Notes: generated by a model from the letters alone, not told the origin. Shown: positions 19,519-28,128, numbered from the stretch's first letter. The stretch is 64,000 nucleotides of DNA from Brevundimonas fontaquae (GCF_017086445.1 NZ_CP070968.1:248001-312000), one strand, 5' to 3'. Made by a program: numbers and translations.

Positions 19519-20568
19519 TCAGCCCGCGACCAGGCTCATGTCGCGGCGCGCCATCATGCGGTCGAACTCGGTCCAGACGCCGTCGGCGCCGTGCCAGTTT
19601 CCTTGCGTCGCCGCCTTGGAATATTCGGTGGCGCGGGCCTCGAAGAAGTTGGCGTGTTCGACGCCGCTGAGCAGCGACTGCAGCCAGGGCAGCGGGTTTT
19701 CCGTCACCCCATAGACTTCCGGCAGCTTCAGCTGACGCAGGCGCCAGTCGGCGATGAAGCGGATGTACTGTTTGATGTCGTCCGGCGTCATGCCCTGGAC
19801 CGACCCCATCTCGAAGGCCAGGTCGATGAACTTGTCCTCCATGTTCACCACCGTCTTGCAGCAGTCGACGATGTCGTCCGCGACCGACTTGGTGACGGCG
19901 CCCGTCTCCTTGTTGAAGGCGTGGTACAGCTTGATGATGCCTTCGCAGTGCAGGCTCTCGTCGCGCACCGACCAGGACACGATCTGGCCCATGCCCTTCA
20001 TCTTGTTCTGGCGCGGGAAGTTCATCAGCATGGCGAAGGACGCGAACAGCTGAACGCCTTCCGAGAAGCCGCCGAACATGGCCAGGGTCCGGCAGATGTC
20101 GGCGTCCGAATCCACGCCGAACTGGCCCATATAGTCGTGCTTGTCCCGCATGGCCTCGTATTCCATGAAGGCGCCGAACTCGCTCTCGGGCATGCCGATG
20201 GTCTCGAGCAGCAGGGCGTAGGCCGCGATATGGATCGTCTCCATATTGCCGAAGGCGGCCAGCATCATCTTGACCTCGGTCGGTTTGAAGACCCGACCGT
20301 AGCGTTCCATGTAGTTGTCCTGAACCTCGATGTCCGCCTGGGTGAAGAAGCGGAAAATCTGGGTCAGCAGATTGCGTTCGTTGTCGTTCAGGGTCGAGGC
20401 CCAGTCCTTGACGTCCTCGCCCAGCGGCACCTCTTCGGGCATCCAGTGGACCTGCTGCTGCTTCTTCCACATGTCGAACGCCCACGGATAGCGGAACGGC
20501 TTGTAGGCGGCCGACGGGGTCAGAAGACCGGCGCGCTCGGGGAGGATGATCGGAGTGATGGCGTTCAT
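19519..20568 (-). CDS. nrdB: Ribonucleoside-diphosphate reductase beta subunit (class I)
   Basis: Radical-generating partner of NrdA. 349 residues. Aligning with the E. coli protein by spacing gives Asp79, Glu110 and His113 as metal ligands (FTQADIEVQ, NMETIHIAAY) and Tyr117 as the radical tyrosine, so it looks like a conventional diiron-tyrosyl subunit. The N-terminus is short with no ATP-cone, so neither subunit carries one. The start at 20568 has AGGTCC upstream. nrdA is some 15 kb away, unlike the adjacent arrangement common elsewhere; both carry matching NrdR-type boxes, which would tie their expression together. Confidence 0.96.
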   Translation of the reverse strand: MNAITPIILPERAGLLTPSAAYKPFRYPWAFDMWKKQQQVHWMPEEVPLGEDVKDWASTLNDNERNLLTQIFRFFTQADIEVQDNYMERYGRVFKPTEVKMMLAAFGNMETIHIAAYALLLETIGMPESEFGAFMEYEAMRDKHDYMGQFGVDSDADICRTLAMFGGFSEGVQLFASFAMLMNFPRQNKMKGMGQIVSWSVRDESLHCEGIIKLYHAFNKETGAVTKSVADDIVDCCKTVVNMEDKFIDLAFEMGSVQGMTPDDIKQYIRFIADWRLRQLKLPEVYGVTENPLPWLQSLLSGVEHANFFEARATEYSKAATQGNWHGADGVWTEFDRMMARRDMSLVAG

Positions 20569-20640
20569 CGAACTGGACCTGAGGGCGATTCTGAAGACGC
20601 ATTCACCATGCGATTTGAAGGCGTCGGCGCCAAGTCAAAA

Positions 20641-20688
20641 TAGGTCTATGTTGCGATCACAATTTATCGCGACCGCTAGATGTTGTGT
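20641..20688 (-). promoter_or_regulatory. Putative NrdR operator: two boxes upstream of nrdB
   Basis: Boxes at 20641-20656 (TAGGTCTATGTTGCGA) and 20673-20688 (CCGCTAGATGTTGTGT), start to start 32 bp, on the nrdB promoter side. The second matches the NrdR consensus at 12 of 16 positions; the first is weaker (about 9) but shares the CTA-AT-GTTG core. The spacing equals three helical turns, as in known NrdR sites and as at nrdA. Confidence 0.6.
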
Positions 20689-20741
20689 CCGTGCCGCACA
20701 TTTCTGGGGACGGCCCTGGGGATGAAGCCGCACCCGACGGC

Positions 20742-22880
20742 TCAGGCGGCTTGGGCGTCCAGGCGAGACGTCGCCGCGCTCAGCGTCTCGTCGATGGCGG
20801 CGTAAAGCTTGGCCTGGGTCACCGGCTTGGCCAGATGACCGTCCATGCCGGCGGACAGGCACCGTGCGGCGTCTTCGGGCATGGCCTCGGCGGTGACCGC
20901 CAGGATCGGCGTCTGGCTGGCGGGATCGGCAAGGGCGCGGATCGCGCGAGTTGCGGCAAGGCCGTCCATGACCGGCATGCGCACATCCATCAGGATTAGG
21001 TCGAAGGCCTCGGCCGAGGCGGCGTTCACCGCTTCGCGCCCGTCGCAGGCCTCGGCGGTGTCGCAGTCAGCGGCCTGCAGCATGATGCGCAGCAGATCGC
21101 GGTTCGCGGGGTGGTCGTCGACGATCAGAACCTTCATGCGACGGCTGTCCAGCGGTGCGCCGCTCTCCGTCTCGACCGGAACCACGACCGGCGCCTCGAT
21201 CTCCAGGGTGAAGGTCGAGCCCTGCCACTGCACGCTGTCGACGGCGATGGTTCCGTTCAGCCGCTCCGCATGGCTTTTAGCCAGGGCCAGGCCGACGCCC
21301 GCCCCGTCATGCGCACGACTGGTCGAGGCGTCCGCCTGTTCGAACAGGCGGAAGACGCCCGCCAGGGTGGCGGCGTCCATGCCGCAGCCGCTGTCTGACA
21401 CGGCGATCCGCAGCCGATCATCGCGCCGATCGACGCGCACGGTCACACCGCCCCGCATCGTGAACTTTGAGGCGTTCAGCGTCAGGTGGTGCAGGATTTG
21501 GCGCAGACGGCGCATGTCGGTCAGCACCCAGCCCTCGGCCTCCGGCGCGATGTGCAGGTCGAACGTCAGGCCACGGATTTCGGCCCACTCGCGCGCGGGC
21601 GCCACGGCGTCCTGGATCAAGGCGCGCAGATCGGCGGGCTTCAGCACGACCTCATCGCCGCCGCGCGAAATCTCCAGAAGATCCTCGACCAGACGCAGCA
21701 TGGATTCGCCGCACTGACGCACCGCATTCACCTGGCGATGCCCCTCGGCGTCCAGATGGAGCGAGCGCGACAGCAGGTCAGCATAGCCGGTGACGCCGGT
21801 CAGGGGCGTGCGCATCTCGTGGCTCATGAGCGCCAGGAATCTCGACTTGGCCTCATCGGCGCGCTTGGCCCGCGCCAGGGCGTCCAGCGCCGCCGCCGTG
21901 CGCGCCCGCAGACGCGCCGTCAGCCGGCGACGCTCCGTCGACAAGGTAGTGATGGGCAGCACCGACCCCACGACGCACAGCAGGAACAGATGGAACACAT
22001 TCATCTGGCGCATCACGGGCGGCAGGGCGGCCAGGATCGGATCGGGCGTCAGATGCGTCACCACGATCGGCCCATGCCCAGTCAGCGTGGCGGCCCCGCC
22101 GATCACAGCGACCATCATCACCGCAGCCGCCGTCAGCGGCGGGCCCAGCCGGAACGCCAGCAGGATGAGGGGCGGGAATATCGCGAACAGGACCGGCGCG
22201 GCGGTCTGAGAAAAAACGAAAAGCGTTACGCCGCCGACCAGAGTCATGATCGCGGTCGCCTCGACCAAGCTGGCCTTGGCGTCATCCCGGAAACGATGAT
22301 TGCGCGCCAGCAGCAGCAGGGACGGCGTGACGATCATCATCGCCAGCAGTTCCATGTCGAACAGGTGGTGCATGCGGAAGCCAAGCGTGCCCGGCACATG
22401 CCATCTCATCAGAATGACGACGCCGCCCGCCAGCAGGGTGGAAAGCAGAACAGAAGGGGCGGCTGCGAAAAAGGCGAAGCGGAACAGCCGCCAGGGCCGG
22501 CGCATATCCAACGCGGCGCCGCAGAACCGACGCGCCAGCACAGCGGCGACGACGACCTGGGTCAGGTTCAGAATCACATTGGTGAACATCATCGGGCCAG
22601 GATCGCCGCGGAGGACGTTGCTGGTCAGATTGATAGCGGCGCAGGCGACCATCACGCCGATGGCCTGGCGGCGATGAAGCTGCAGCACAGCGGCCAGAAG
22701 CACCGCGTTCGCGGGCCACAGCACGGTCGCGCCGAATGCGTAAACGCTCCACTTGCTGATCGACAGACACAGAACGAACAGCGCCACATAGGTATAGGGC
22801 GACGGACCGGCCGCGCGGCCGGCCTCGTGGCGGAAAAGCCGCCAGCGCCCGCGTTCTGCGTTCACCAATTCCAGTCCCAT
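20742..22880 (-). CDS. MASE1 membrane hybrid histidine kinase with receiver domain
   Basis: 712 residues. The first 310 form a MASE1-type membrane sensor with about eight hydrophobic segments (WPANAVLLAAVLQL and IFPPLILLAFRLGPP are typical). A short coiled segment leads to the phospho-acceptor His354 in [13 protein letters not shown], then a HATPase domain (LTLNASKFT, DSGCGMD, GAGVGLALAKSHAE) and a C-terminal receiver from about 582 with Asp632 in LILMDVRMPVMDG and the switch lysine in HLAKPV. It would pass phosphate within itself and then to an Hpt protein not seen here. No partner is adjacent. TTAACC lies upstream on its coding strand. Confidence 0.93.
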   Translation of the reverse strand: MGLELVNAERGRWRLFRHEAGRAAGPSPYTYVALFVLCLSISKWSVYAFGATVLWPANAVLLAAVLQLHRRQAIGVMVACAAINLTSNVLRGDPGPMMFTNVILNLTQVVVAAVLARRFCGAALDMRRPWRLFRFAFFAAAPSVLLSTLLAGGVVILMRWHVPGTLGFRMHHLFDMELLAMMIVTPSLLLLARNHRFRDDAKASLVEATAIMTLVGGVTLFVFSQTAAPVLFAIFPPLILLAFRLGPPLTAAAVMMVAVIGGAATLTGHGPIVVTHLTPDPILAALPPVMRQMNVFHLFLLCVVGSVLPITTLSTERRRLTARLRARTAAALDALARAKRADEAKSRFLALMSHEMRTPLTGVTGYADLLSRSLHLDAEGHRQVNAVRQCGESMLRLVEDLLEISRGGDEVVLKPADLRALIQDAVAPAREWAEIRGLTFDLHIAPEAEGWVLTDMRRLRQILHHLTLNASKFTMRGGVTVRVDRRDDRLRIAVSDSGCGMDAATLAGVFRLFEQADASTSRAHDGAGVGLALAKSHAERLNGTIAVDSVQWQGSTFTLEIEAPVVVPVETESGAPLDSRRMKVLIVDDHPANRDLLRIMLQAADCDTAEACDGREAVNAASAEAFDLILMDVRMPVMDGLAATRAIRALADPASQTPILAVTAEAMPEDAARCLSAGMDGHLAKPVTQAKLYAAIDETLSAATSRLDAQAA

Positions 22881-22997
22881 GACGGAACAGTGACATGCAG
22901 GGGTTAAGGATCCCGTAGCGGCCCAGCTAGGTAGAATTGCGGAACCGCCGTTCAGCGTCGCCGTTTACTCGCCCTTGCCAGCGAAGGGCCCCAGCCG

Positions 22998-23786
22998 ATG
23001 TCAGACGTGATCGCCGAACCGACCTTCGAGCCGCCGGCGGACGCCCTGGCCTTCTATGAAGAGAGCCTGCGCCTGCTGAAGGAGAGCGGCATCCCCTTCC
23101 TGCTGTCGGGCACCTATGCGGTCACGGCCTATACCGGGATCCGGCGTCCGACCAAGGATCTGGACGTCTTCTGCAAGCCCGGCGACTACCCCCGCATCCT
23201 GGCCTTCTTCCAGAAGCACGGCTACCGCACCGACGTCGAGGACGAGCGCTGGATCGCCAAGGTCTGGAAGGACGAGAAACACTTCTTCGACGTCATCTTC
23301 GCCATGTCCAACGGCACCATCGCCGTGTCCGACAGCTGGTTCAGCGAGGACCGGATCACTGTCTACGGCCATCAGGTCCAGATCACCCCGCCCACGGCTC
23401 TGATCCTGTCCAAGGTCTTCATTCAGGACCGCTATCGCTATGACGGGGCGGATGTGAACCACGTCATCCTGAAACAGTCCGACGCCATCGATTGGAAGAG
23501 CCTGCTGGACCAGATGGACCTCTATTGGGAGGTGCTGGCGGCGCATCTGCTGAACTTCCGCTTCGCCTATCCGACCGAGCGCGACCGGATTCCGCGCTGG
23601 CTGATGGAAGAGTTGGTCCAGCGACTGACGGCCCAGATCGACCTGCCGGCGCCGCGCGTGAAGGTCTGTCGCGGCCGGCTGTTCAGCCCGCGCGACTATG
23701 TCGCCGACGTCGCCGAATGGGGCTTTGGCGACGTGGTGGGCAAGGGGCTGGAGGAACGCCACGACCCCGTCAACCTGGGCCACTGA
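22998..23786 (+). CDS. Nucleotidyltransferase-fold protein
   Basis: 262 residues. Near the N-terminus, LLSGTYAVTAYTGIRRPTKD followed by LDVFC gives the Pol-beta type nucleotidyltransferase core: the G-S/T pair at about 38-39 and two acidic metal ligands Asp54 and Asp56. A following FDVIFAMSNG may hold the third acidic residue. The rest is helical. This architecture is shared with AbiEii/MenT-type toxins and with antibiotic nucleotidyltransferases, but no close family is recognised, so the nucleotide acceptor is unknown. It is 13 bases upstream of a metallophosphoesterase gene with the same direction, suggesting a two-gene operon. Confidence 0.78.
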   Translation: MSDVIAEPTFEPPADALAFYEESLRLLKESGIPFLLSGTYAVTAYTGIRRPTKDLDVFCKPGDYPRILAFFQKHGYRTDVEDERWIAKVWKDEKHFFDVIFAMSNGTIAVSDSWFSEDRITVYGHQVQITPPTALILSKVFIQDRYRYDGADVNHVILKQSDAIDWKSLLDQMDLYWEVLAAHLLNFRFAYPTERDRIPRWLMEELVQRLTAQIDLPAPRVKVCRGRLFSPRDYVADVAEWGFGDVVGKGLEERHDPVNLGH

Positions 23787-23799
23787 AAGGTAAGCCGCC

Positions 23800-24573
23800 A
23801 TGACCGACGCCGTCCCCGATCCCCAGACCACCCAACCCGGCCTGGAGCCCGGCCCCGCCAAGACCCTGCGCGTCGCCGCCGTCGGCGACCTCCATGTCGG
23901 CGAGACCACCGAGCATCGCTACCGGGACCTGTTCGAGCGGGTGTCAGACGACGCCGATGTCCTGTGCCTGTGCGGCGACCTGACCAACTACGGCAAGACG
24001 CCCGAGGTCGAGCGGCTGCTTGAGGATCTCAAACTGTGCAAACTTCCGATGGTCGGCGTGCTGGGCAACCATGAGCACGAGTGCGGCCAGCCCGAGGTCG
24101 TCACCAAGATGCTGACCGACGCCGGGGTCAAGATGCTGACCGGCGAGGCCTATGAGATCGACGGCGTCGGTTTTGCGGGCGGCAAGGGATTCGTCGGCGG
24201 CTTCGGCCGCTATATGCTTTCCTCGTTCGGCGAGGCCTCGATCAAACGCTTCGTGCAGGAGGCCGTCGAGGACGCCAATCTGATCGAAAACTCGATCCGC
24301 ATGCTGCGCACCGAACGCTCGGTCGTGCTGCTGCACTATGCGCCGGTCGTCGAGACGGTGATGGGCGAGCCGCCCGAAATCCATGCCTTCCTGGGCTCTT
24401 CGCGTTTGGCCGAGACCATCGACCGCTATGACAATGTTCGCCTGGTCGTGCACGGCCACGCCCATCGCGGCGGACCGGAGGGACGCACCACCAAGGGCAC
24501 GCCCGTCTATAATGTCGCCCTGCCGGTGCTGAAGACCCTGGGCGACAAACCCTATCGGGTCTTTGAAATCTGA
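23800..24573 (+). CDS. Calcineurin-like metallophosphoesterase
   Basis: 257 residues, cytoplasmic. All blocks of the binuclear phosphoesterase site are seen: VGDLHVG (Asp30, His32), CLCGDLTNYG (Asp60), VLGNHEHE (Asn90, His91), LLHYAP (His) and VHGHAHRG (two His). The length and simple domain are like phosphodiesterases acting on cyclic nucleotides or other small phosphoesters, and the substrate is not defined. It follows the nucleotidyltransferase-fold gene by 13 bases with AAAGGT as ribosome site, so the two are probably made together. A pairing of nucleotide attachment and phosphoester removal is possible but is inference. Confidence 0.88.
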   Translation: MTDAVPDPQTTQPGLEPGPAKTLRVAAVGDLHVGETTEHRYRDLFERVSDDADVLCLCGDLTNYGKTPEVERLLEDLKLCKLPMVGVLGNHEHECGQPEVVTKMLTDAGVKMLTGEAYEIDGVGFAGGKGFVGGFGRYMLSSFGEASIKRFVQEAVEDANLIENSIRMLRTERSVVLLHYAPVVETVMGEPPEIHAFLGSSRLAETIDRYDNVRLVVHGHAHRGGPEGRTTKGTPVYNVALPVLKTLGDKPYRVFEI

Positions 24574-24652
24574 CCGGACTGTAGGAGGGTGCGGCCGGGG
24601 CTGGGATGCAGCCTCATTCGGGGCCGCAAGGCGGCCCGTCGTGGAGTTTCCG

Positions 24653-25084
24653 ATGCGCCTTCTGTCTTCCGCCGCGGCCGTCGCCGTCCTGGCCCTGACC
24701 ACCCCCGCCTTCGCCGCCGGCCAAGCCGCCGCCCCTGCGCCGCAGGCCGCTCCGGCGCCCGCCCAAGAAGCGGACAGCCCCGAAGAGGCCGCCTTCGAAG
24801 CCAAGGCCGAGGCTTTCGGCGAACGCATGGAAGCCATGGCCGAAGAGATGCAGGCCGCAGCGGCGCAAGCTGACAAGACCAAGGCCAAGTCCGATCTCGA
24901 CGCGTTGCAGGCCAAGTATCAGACCGAAGTCGACGCCTTCGCCGAGGAGGTCAACACCTTCGCCACCAGCCAGGGCGCGCCAGCCGAACAGATGGCCATG
25001 GCGATGCAGCAGATCAAAGGCATTCCGCTGAAGGCGCGCACCGAGATCGAAGCGGCCGCCGCAGCCCCCGCCCAACCGCAGTAA
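24653..25084 (+). CDS. Secreted helical Ala/Glu-rich protein, tandem copy 1
   Basis: About 143 residues. The ATG at 24653 with GGAG upstream opens a signal peptide (MRLLSSAAAVAVLALTTPAFA). After an Ala/Pro-rich stretch comes a helical region with AFEAKAEAFGERMEAMAEEM, then a second helix and a short Ala/Pro-rich end. No Cys and no catalytic motif. The core resembles the next gene's EAFEARMETFGERAEAI, so the two look like diverged duplicates. Probably periplasmic. Function unknown. Confidence 0.72.
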   Translation: MRLLSSAAAVAVLALTTPAFAAGQAAAPAPQAAPAPAQEADSPEEAAFEAKAEAFGERMEAMAEEMQAAAAQADKTKAKSDLDALQAKYQTEVDAFAEEVNTFATSQGAPAEQMAMAMQQIKGIPLKARTEIEAAAAAPAQPQ

Positions 25085-25164
25085 GCCGAGCCTTACCGCG
25101 ATTTCACTTGAGACGGGGCGGCTGAGGGCGGAGTTTGCGCGGGTCATTCAACGGGAGCTGTCCC

Positions 25165-25779
25165 ATGATCCGCCTGCTCAGCCTGACCGCCGCCCTGTCG
25201 CTCGCGCCCCTCTCCTCGGCCCTGGCCCAGACCCCTGCGCCTGCGCCCTCTCCGGCTTCCGCCGAAGCCGCCGAGGCCCGGATGGAAGCCGCCGCCGAGG
25301 CCTTCGAGGCGCGCATGGAGACCTTTGGCGAACGGGCCGAGGCGATTTCCGAAGACGAGAGCCTGAGCGAGGCCGAACGCGGTCGTCGCATCGCCGCCCT
25401 GTGGTCGGACTATGCACCCGATGTCGCCGCCTTCACCGCCGAGACGACGAAACACGCCACCGAAATGGCCGCCCAGGCGCTGAAGGACATCGACGTCGAC
25501 GCCATTGTCGCTGAGGCGCTGAACGACCCCGAGGTCAAACAGGCGATGGAAGAGGGGATGCAGAAGGGCGCCGTCACCGCCGAGGGCATCGCCCGCAACA
25601 GCGCCTGGACCAATCCGACGCCCGAGCAGATGGAGACCTACAGCCTGGTCGCCCAATACGCGCTGGACCAGGCCGCCGACGCCGTCGTTGAGGACGAAGC
25701 GGCCGCCGAGGTTCCCGAAGCGCCCGAGGCCCCGGAAGCGCCCGAACCGCCGGCGCCCCCGGCCCGTCCGGCCGCCTAA
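25165..25779 (+). CDS. Secreted helical Ala/Glu-rich protein, tandem copy 2
   Basis: About 204 residues. ATG at 25165, with GGGAGC upstream, starts a signal peptide (MIRLLSLTAALSLAPLSSALA). A proline spacer is followed by an EAFEARMETFGERAEAI helix similar to the preceding protein, a longer helical middle (EMAAQALKDIDVDAIVAEAL), and a C-terminal tail of repeated Pro-Glu-Ala units (EAPEAPEAPEAPEPPAPPAR) that may span peptidoglycan or periplasm. No catalytic motif is seen. It is followed at once by a palindromic repeat element. Confidence 0.72.
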   Translation: MIRLLSLTAALSLAPLSSALAQTPAPAPSPASAEAAEARMEAAAEAFEARMETFGERAEAISEDESLSEAERGRRIAALWSDYAPDVAAFTAETTKHATEMAAQALKDIDVDAIVAEALNDPEVKQAMEEGMQKGAVTAEGIARNSAWTNPTPEQMETYSLVAQYALDQAADAVVEDEAAAEVPEAPEAPEAPEPPAPPARPAA

Positions 25780-25791
25780 CATCGGCGTCTC

Positions 25792-25926
25792 CTCCCCATG
25801 AAATGGGGAGGGGGACCGCGCAGCGGTGGAGGGGCTCTTGAAGTCGCCCAGCCGTCTGTGAGGCGGTTAAGAACCCCTCCGTCACGGCGCAAGATGCGCC
25901 GCGCCACCTCCCCACGACGTGGGGAG
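25792..25926. repeat. Nested palindromic repeat element (about 135 bp)
   Basis: The element has hairpins CTCCCCATgaAATGGGGAG at its left end and CTCCCCAcgacgTGGGGAG at its right end, ACCGCgcaGCGGT and GGCGCaagatGCGCC inside them, and GGAGGGG...CCCCTCC closing the whole into a cruciform. It carries no open frame and sits in the 196-bp gap between two genes. It looks like a non-autonomous dispersed palindrome of the type scattered in Caulobacterales and other alphaproteobacterial genomes. A related but different element lies at 40574. Confidence 0.75.
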
Positions 25927-25975
25927 AAGACAGAGCGCCTTGACCGCGCCCGGGTAAGCAGCGACATCGCGCCGC

Positions 25976-26608
25976 ATGCCCGCCCTGCCCGTCGATCCGC
26001 ACCTCTATTCGACCTTCCTCGGCGTCATGGCGGTGATGGCGATCACGCCCGGCCCGGCCAATCTGTTCGCCGTCGCGACCGGCGTTGAAAAGGGCCGCGC
26101 CTCGGCCCTGATCGGCGTCTTGGGCATGAACGCCGCGACGCTGGTGTGGTTCGGCGCGGCGGCCCTGGGTCTCGGCGCCCTGGTCAAGGCCTTTCCCGCC
26201 GCCTTCAAGGTCATCGCCGTGCTGGGCGCCCTCTACGTCGCCTGGCTGGGGATCAAGGCGTTGCGCGGCGCCTTCGCCACCGCCGCCGATCCGGATGAGG
26301 TCGTCGTCAAGAAGGGCCGCAGCGCCCTGATCGACGGGTTCGCCGTCCAGATCGCCAACCCCAAGGCCATCCTGTTCTTCACCGCCGTCCTGCCGCCCTT
26401 CATCGACGTGAACCGCCCGGTCGCGCCGCAGATGGCGATGTTCGCCATGGCGGCCATCGGCATGGATATGGTGTCGATGAGCACCTATGCCCTGTCCGGC
26501 GCCGCCCTGTCGCGCCGCATGCAGCAACCCCGCTTTCGCAAAGGCTTCGGCGTCTTCGTCGGCCTGCTGCTGATGGTCGCCGCCGTGCTGATCGTTCTTC
26601 GGCTCTAG
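25976..26608 (+). CDS. LysE-family exporter
   Basis: 210 residues, about six membrane segments, typical RhtB/LysE amino-acid exporter length. The N-terminal AITPGPANLFAVATGVEKG is the family signature; the second half has DGFAVQIANPKAILFFTAVLPPF, also conserved. Two positively charged loops flank the segments. Substrate (an amino acid or analogue) is unknown. It follows the repeat element by 50 bases and has a weak ribosome site, and no LysR-type regulator is beside it. Confidence 0.92.
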   Translation: MPALPVDPHLYSTFLGVMAVMAITPGPANLFAVATGVEKGRASALIGVLGMNAATLVWFGAAALGLGALVKAFPAAFKVIAVLGALYVAWLGIKALRGAFATAADPDEVVVKKGRSALIDGFAVQIANPKAILFFTAVLPPFIDVNRPVAPQMAMFAMAAIGMDMVSMSTYALSGAALSRRMQQPRFRKGFGVFVGLLLMVAAVLIVLRL

Positions 26609-26707
26609 ACGCCGCCACGCTTCGTCATACAGTGGTCGGGAACGCCTTCGTTCATGCTCCGTTCAGCCGTCAGAGCGCCCGAATGGGCGATCAAGGAGTT
26701 TGATGTC

Positions 26708-27280
26708 ATGAAAACCCTCCCCCTGAAGACCCTGGCGGTGACCGTCGCCGCCGGTCTGGCCCTGGCGGCCTGCGCCACCGCCACCCCGTACCAACCCGCA
26801 GGCTTCAACGGCCAACGTGGCGGCTATGCCGAGCAGCGCCTGGAGAACAACCGTTTCCGGGTCAGCTTCTCGGGCAATTCGCTGACCTCGCGCGAACAGG
26901 TCGAGCAGTCGTTGCTGCTGCGTTCGGCCGAACTGACGGTCGAGAGCGGCTATGACTGGTTCGCCACCGTCAACCGCGCCACCGACCGCGACACCCGCTT
27001 CGTCGGCACGCCCGATCCCTTCTATTCGGGCTATAATCGTTTCTACAGCCCCTACTGGGGTCCGTCGTGGCGCTATTACCGCAGCGGCTTCTGGAGCCCG
27101 TGGGATCGTTACGGCCCGTGGGGCGTCGACGACTTCGACGTCCGTCAGATCGACCGCTTCGAGGCCAACGCCGAAATCGTCCTGGGTCGCGGCCCCAAAC
27201 CCGCCAACGACCCCAACGCCTTCGACGCCCGCGAGGTGATCCAGAACCTGGGTCCGCAGGTCACCCGCCCGGCGGCCTGA
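26708..27280 (+). CDS. Lipoprotein of the CC0125/CC1285 family
   Basis: About 190 residues. ATG at 26708 gives a lipoprotein signal with lipobox ALAAC (Cys22). The mature part begins ATATPYQPAGFNGQ and continues GYAEQRLENNRFRVSFSGNS, followed by TSREQVEQSLLLRSAELTV, the pattern of the small Caulobacterales family named after CC0125 and CC1285. A Tyr/Trp/Arg-rich middle (about 110-150) may bind the envelope. Function is not known; I infer outer-membrane or periplasmic attachment. The in-frame start at 26654 would put 18 residues ahead of the signal and is unlikely. A terminator follows. Confidence 0.88.
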   Translation: MKTLPLKTLAVTVAAGLALAACATATPYQPAGFNGQRGGYAEQRLENNRFRVSFSGNSLTSREQVEQSLLLRSAELTVESGYDWFATVNRATDRDTRFVGTPDPFYSGYNRFYSPYWGPSWRYYRSGFWSPWDRYGPWGVDDFDVRQIDRFEANAEIVLGRGPKPANDPNAFDAREVIQNLGPQVTRPAA

Positions 27281-27289
27281 TGATAAAAG

Positions 27290-27314
27290 CCCCTCTCCAC
27301 GGCGTGGAGAGGGG
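27290..27314 (+). terminator. Rho-independent terminator, possibly bidirectional
   Basis: CCCCTCTCCAC-GGC-GTGGAGAGGGG is a perfect 11-bp stem followed by TTTTTTCTTT. It ends the lipoprotein gene; on the minus strand the hairpin is followed by CTTTTATC, so it may also serve the convergent DUF6065 gene. Confidence 0.9.
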
Positions 27315-27323
27315 TTTTTTCTT

Positions 27324-28091
27324 TCATCCCACGCGCGGCGACTTCAGCCGGCGCTTGTTGGAGTGGGTCGCCGGCGCCGTGCCCAGATCTTCCGGCACCT
27401 CGCCCTTGAAATAGTAGCGCTGCCAGGCCTCCTTGGCCGCATCCGGGTCGCCGCCGGCCAGACGCTGGTTGAAGTCGGTGCGGGCGCGGTTCCAGGCCTC
27501 GAACTGACCCTTCATCACCGGGTTGGATTCCAGCGTGCGGATGATCGGCTGGAACTGTTCGACCTTCTTGTGCTCGATCAGATTGATGAAGCAGAAGGGT
27601 TCGCCCTTCTCAAACGTGATCCGTCCCGGCCGGGTGAAGATCCAGTTCATCGTGAAGGGGAAGGGCAGCCAGTCCGTCTCGATCAGGCCGACCAGCGGCT
27701 GGATGCCGTCCTTCACATGGTTGGGCGACCCCGAGCACATCATCCCCCAGCCAGGCGGCGTGCGGAACAGATATTGCGGATGCATGGTCAGCACCCCGCG
27801 CGAGAAGTGCGAGGTGACGAAATGGGTCAGATCGTGCTGGGGCCGATCCGGCGTGATGACGATGTCTTCCTGGCGCGGACCGCCGTTCCACTCGGCCGAG
27901 AAGCCGAACGGGCACAGGATCTCCCACCCCGTCGTGTTGGCCATGTTCAGCGGCAGGCAGCGATAGGGGTGGCGGCTGATGAAGGCGTCCATCCAGTTGC
28001 GCGACTGGCGGCCGGGCACGAGGTCCGGCGGCCGGGCCGTCATCGGATAGCATTCCAGTTCCAGCGGGCGCGTGTTGACGGTATCGACCAT
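27324..28091 (-). CDS. DUF6065 family protein
   Basis: About 255 residues from the ATG at 28091, chosen because AGGAA lies eight bases upstream; an ATG two codons earlier is too close to it. No signal peptide or membrane segment. It contains RHPYRCLPLNMANTTGWEIL, PFGFSAEWNGG and SPNHVKDGIQPLVGLIETDW, conserved in proteins of this uncharacterised family, which I recognise by pattern and not by search. Biochemical role unknown; several relatives sit near enzymes acting on oxygenated substrates, but the context here gives no clue. It is divergent from a tRNA editing gene. Confidence 0.7.
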   Translation of the reverse strand: MVDTVNTRPLELECYPMTARPPDLVPGRQSRNWMDAFISRHPYRCLPLNMANTTGWEILCPFGFSAEWNGGPRQEDIVITPDRPQHDLTHFVTSHFSRGVLTMHPQYLFRTPPGWGMMCSGSPNHVKDGIQPLVGLIETDWLPFPFTMNWIFTRPGRITFEKGEPFCFINLIEHKKVEQFQPIIRTLESNPVMKGQFEAWNRARTDFNQRLAGGDPDAAKEAWQRYYFKGEVPEDLGTAPATHSNKRRLKSPRVG

Positions 28092-28128
28092 GACCATTTC
28101 CTAACGCCCGAAACCCGACGGCTCAACC

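Noticed and set aside
25792..25926. CRISPR array
   Set aside because: The repeats are nested inverted copies with no regular spacers; no cas gene is near. No CRISPR array was found anywhere in the window.
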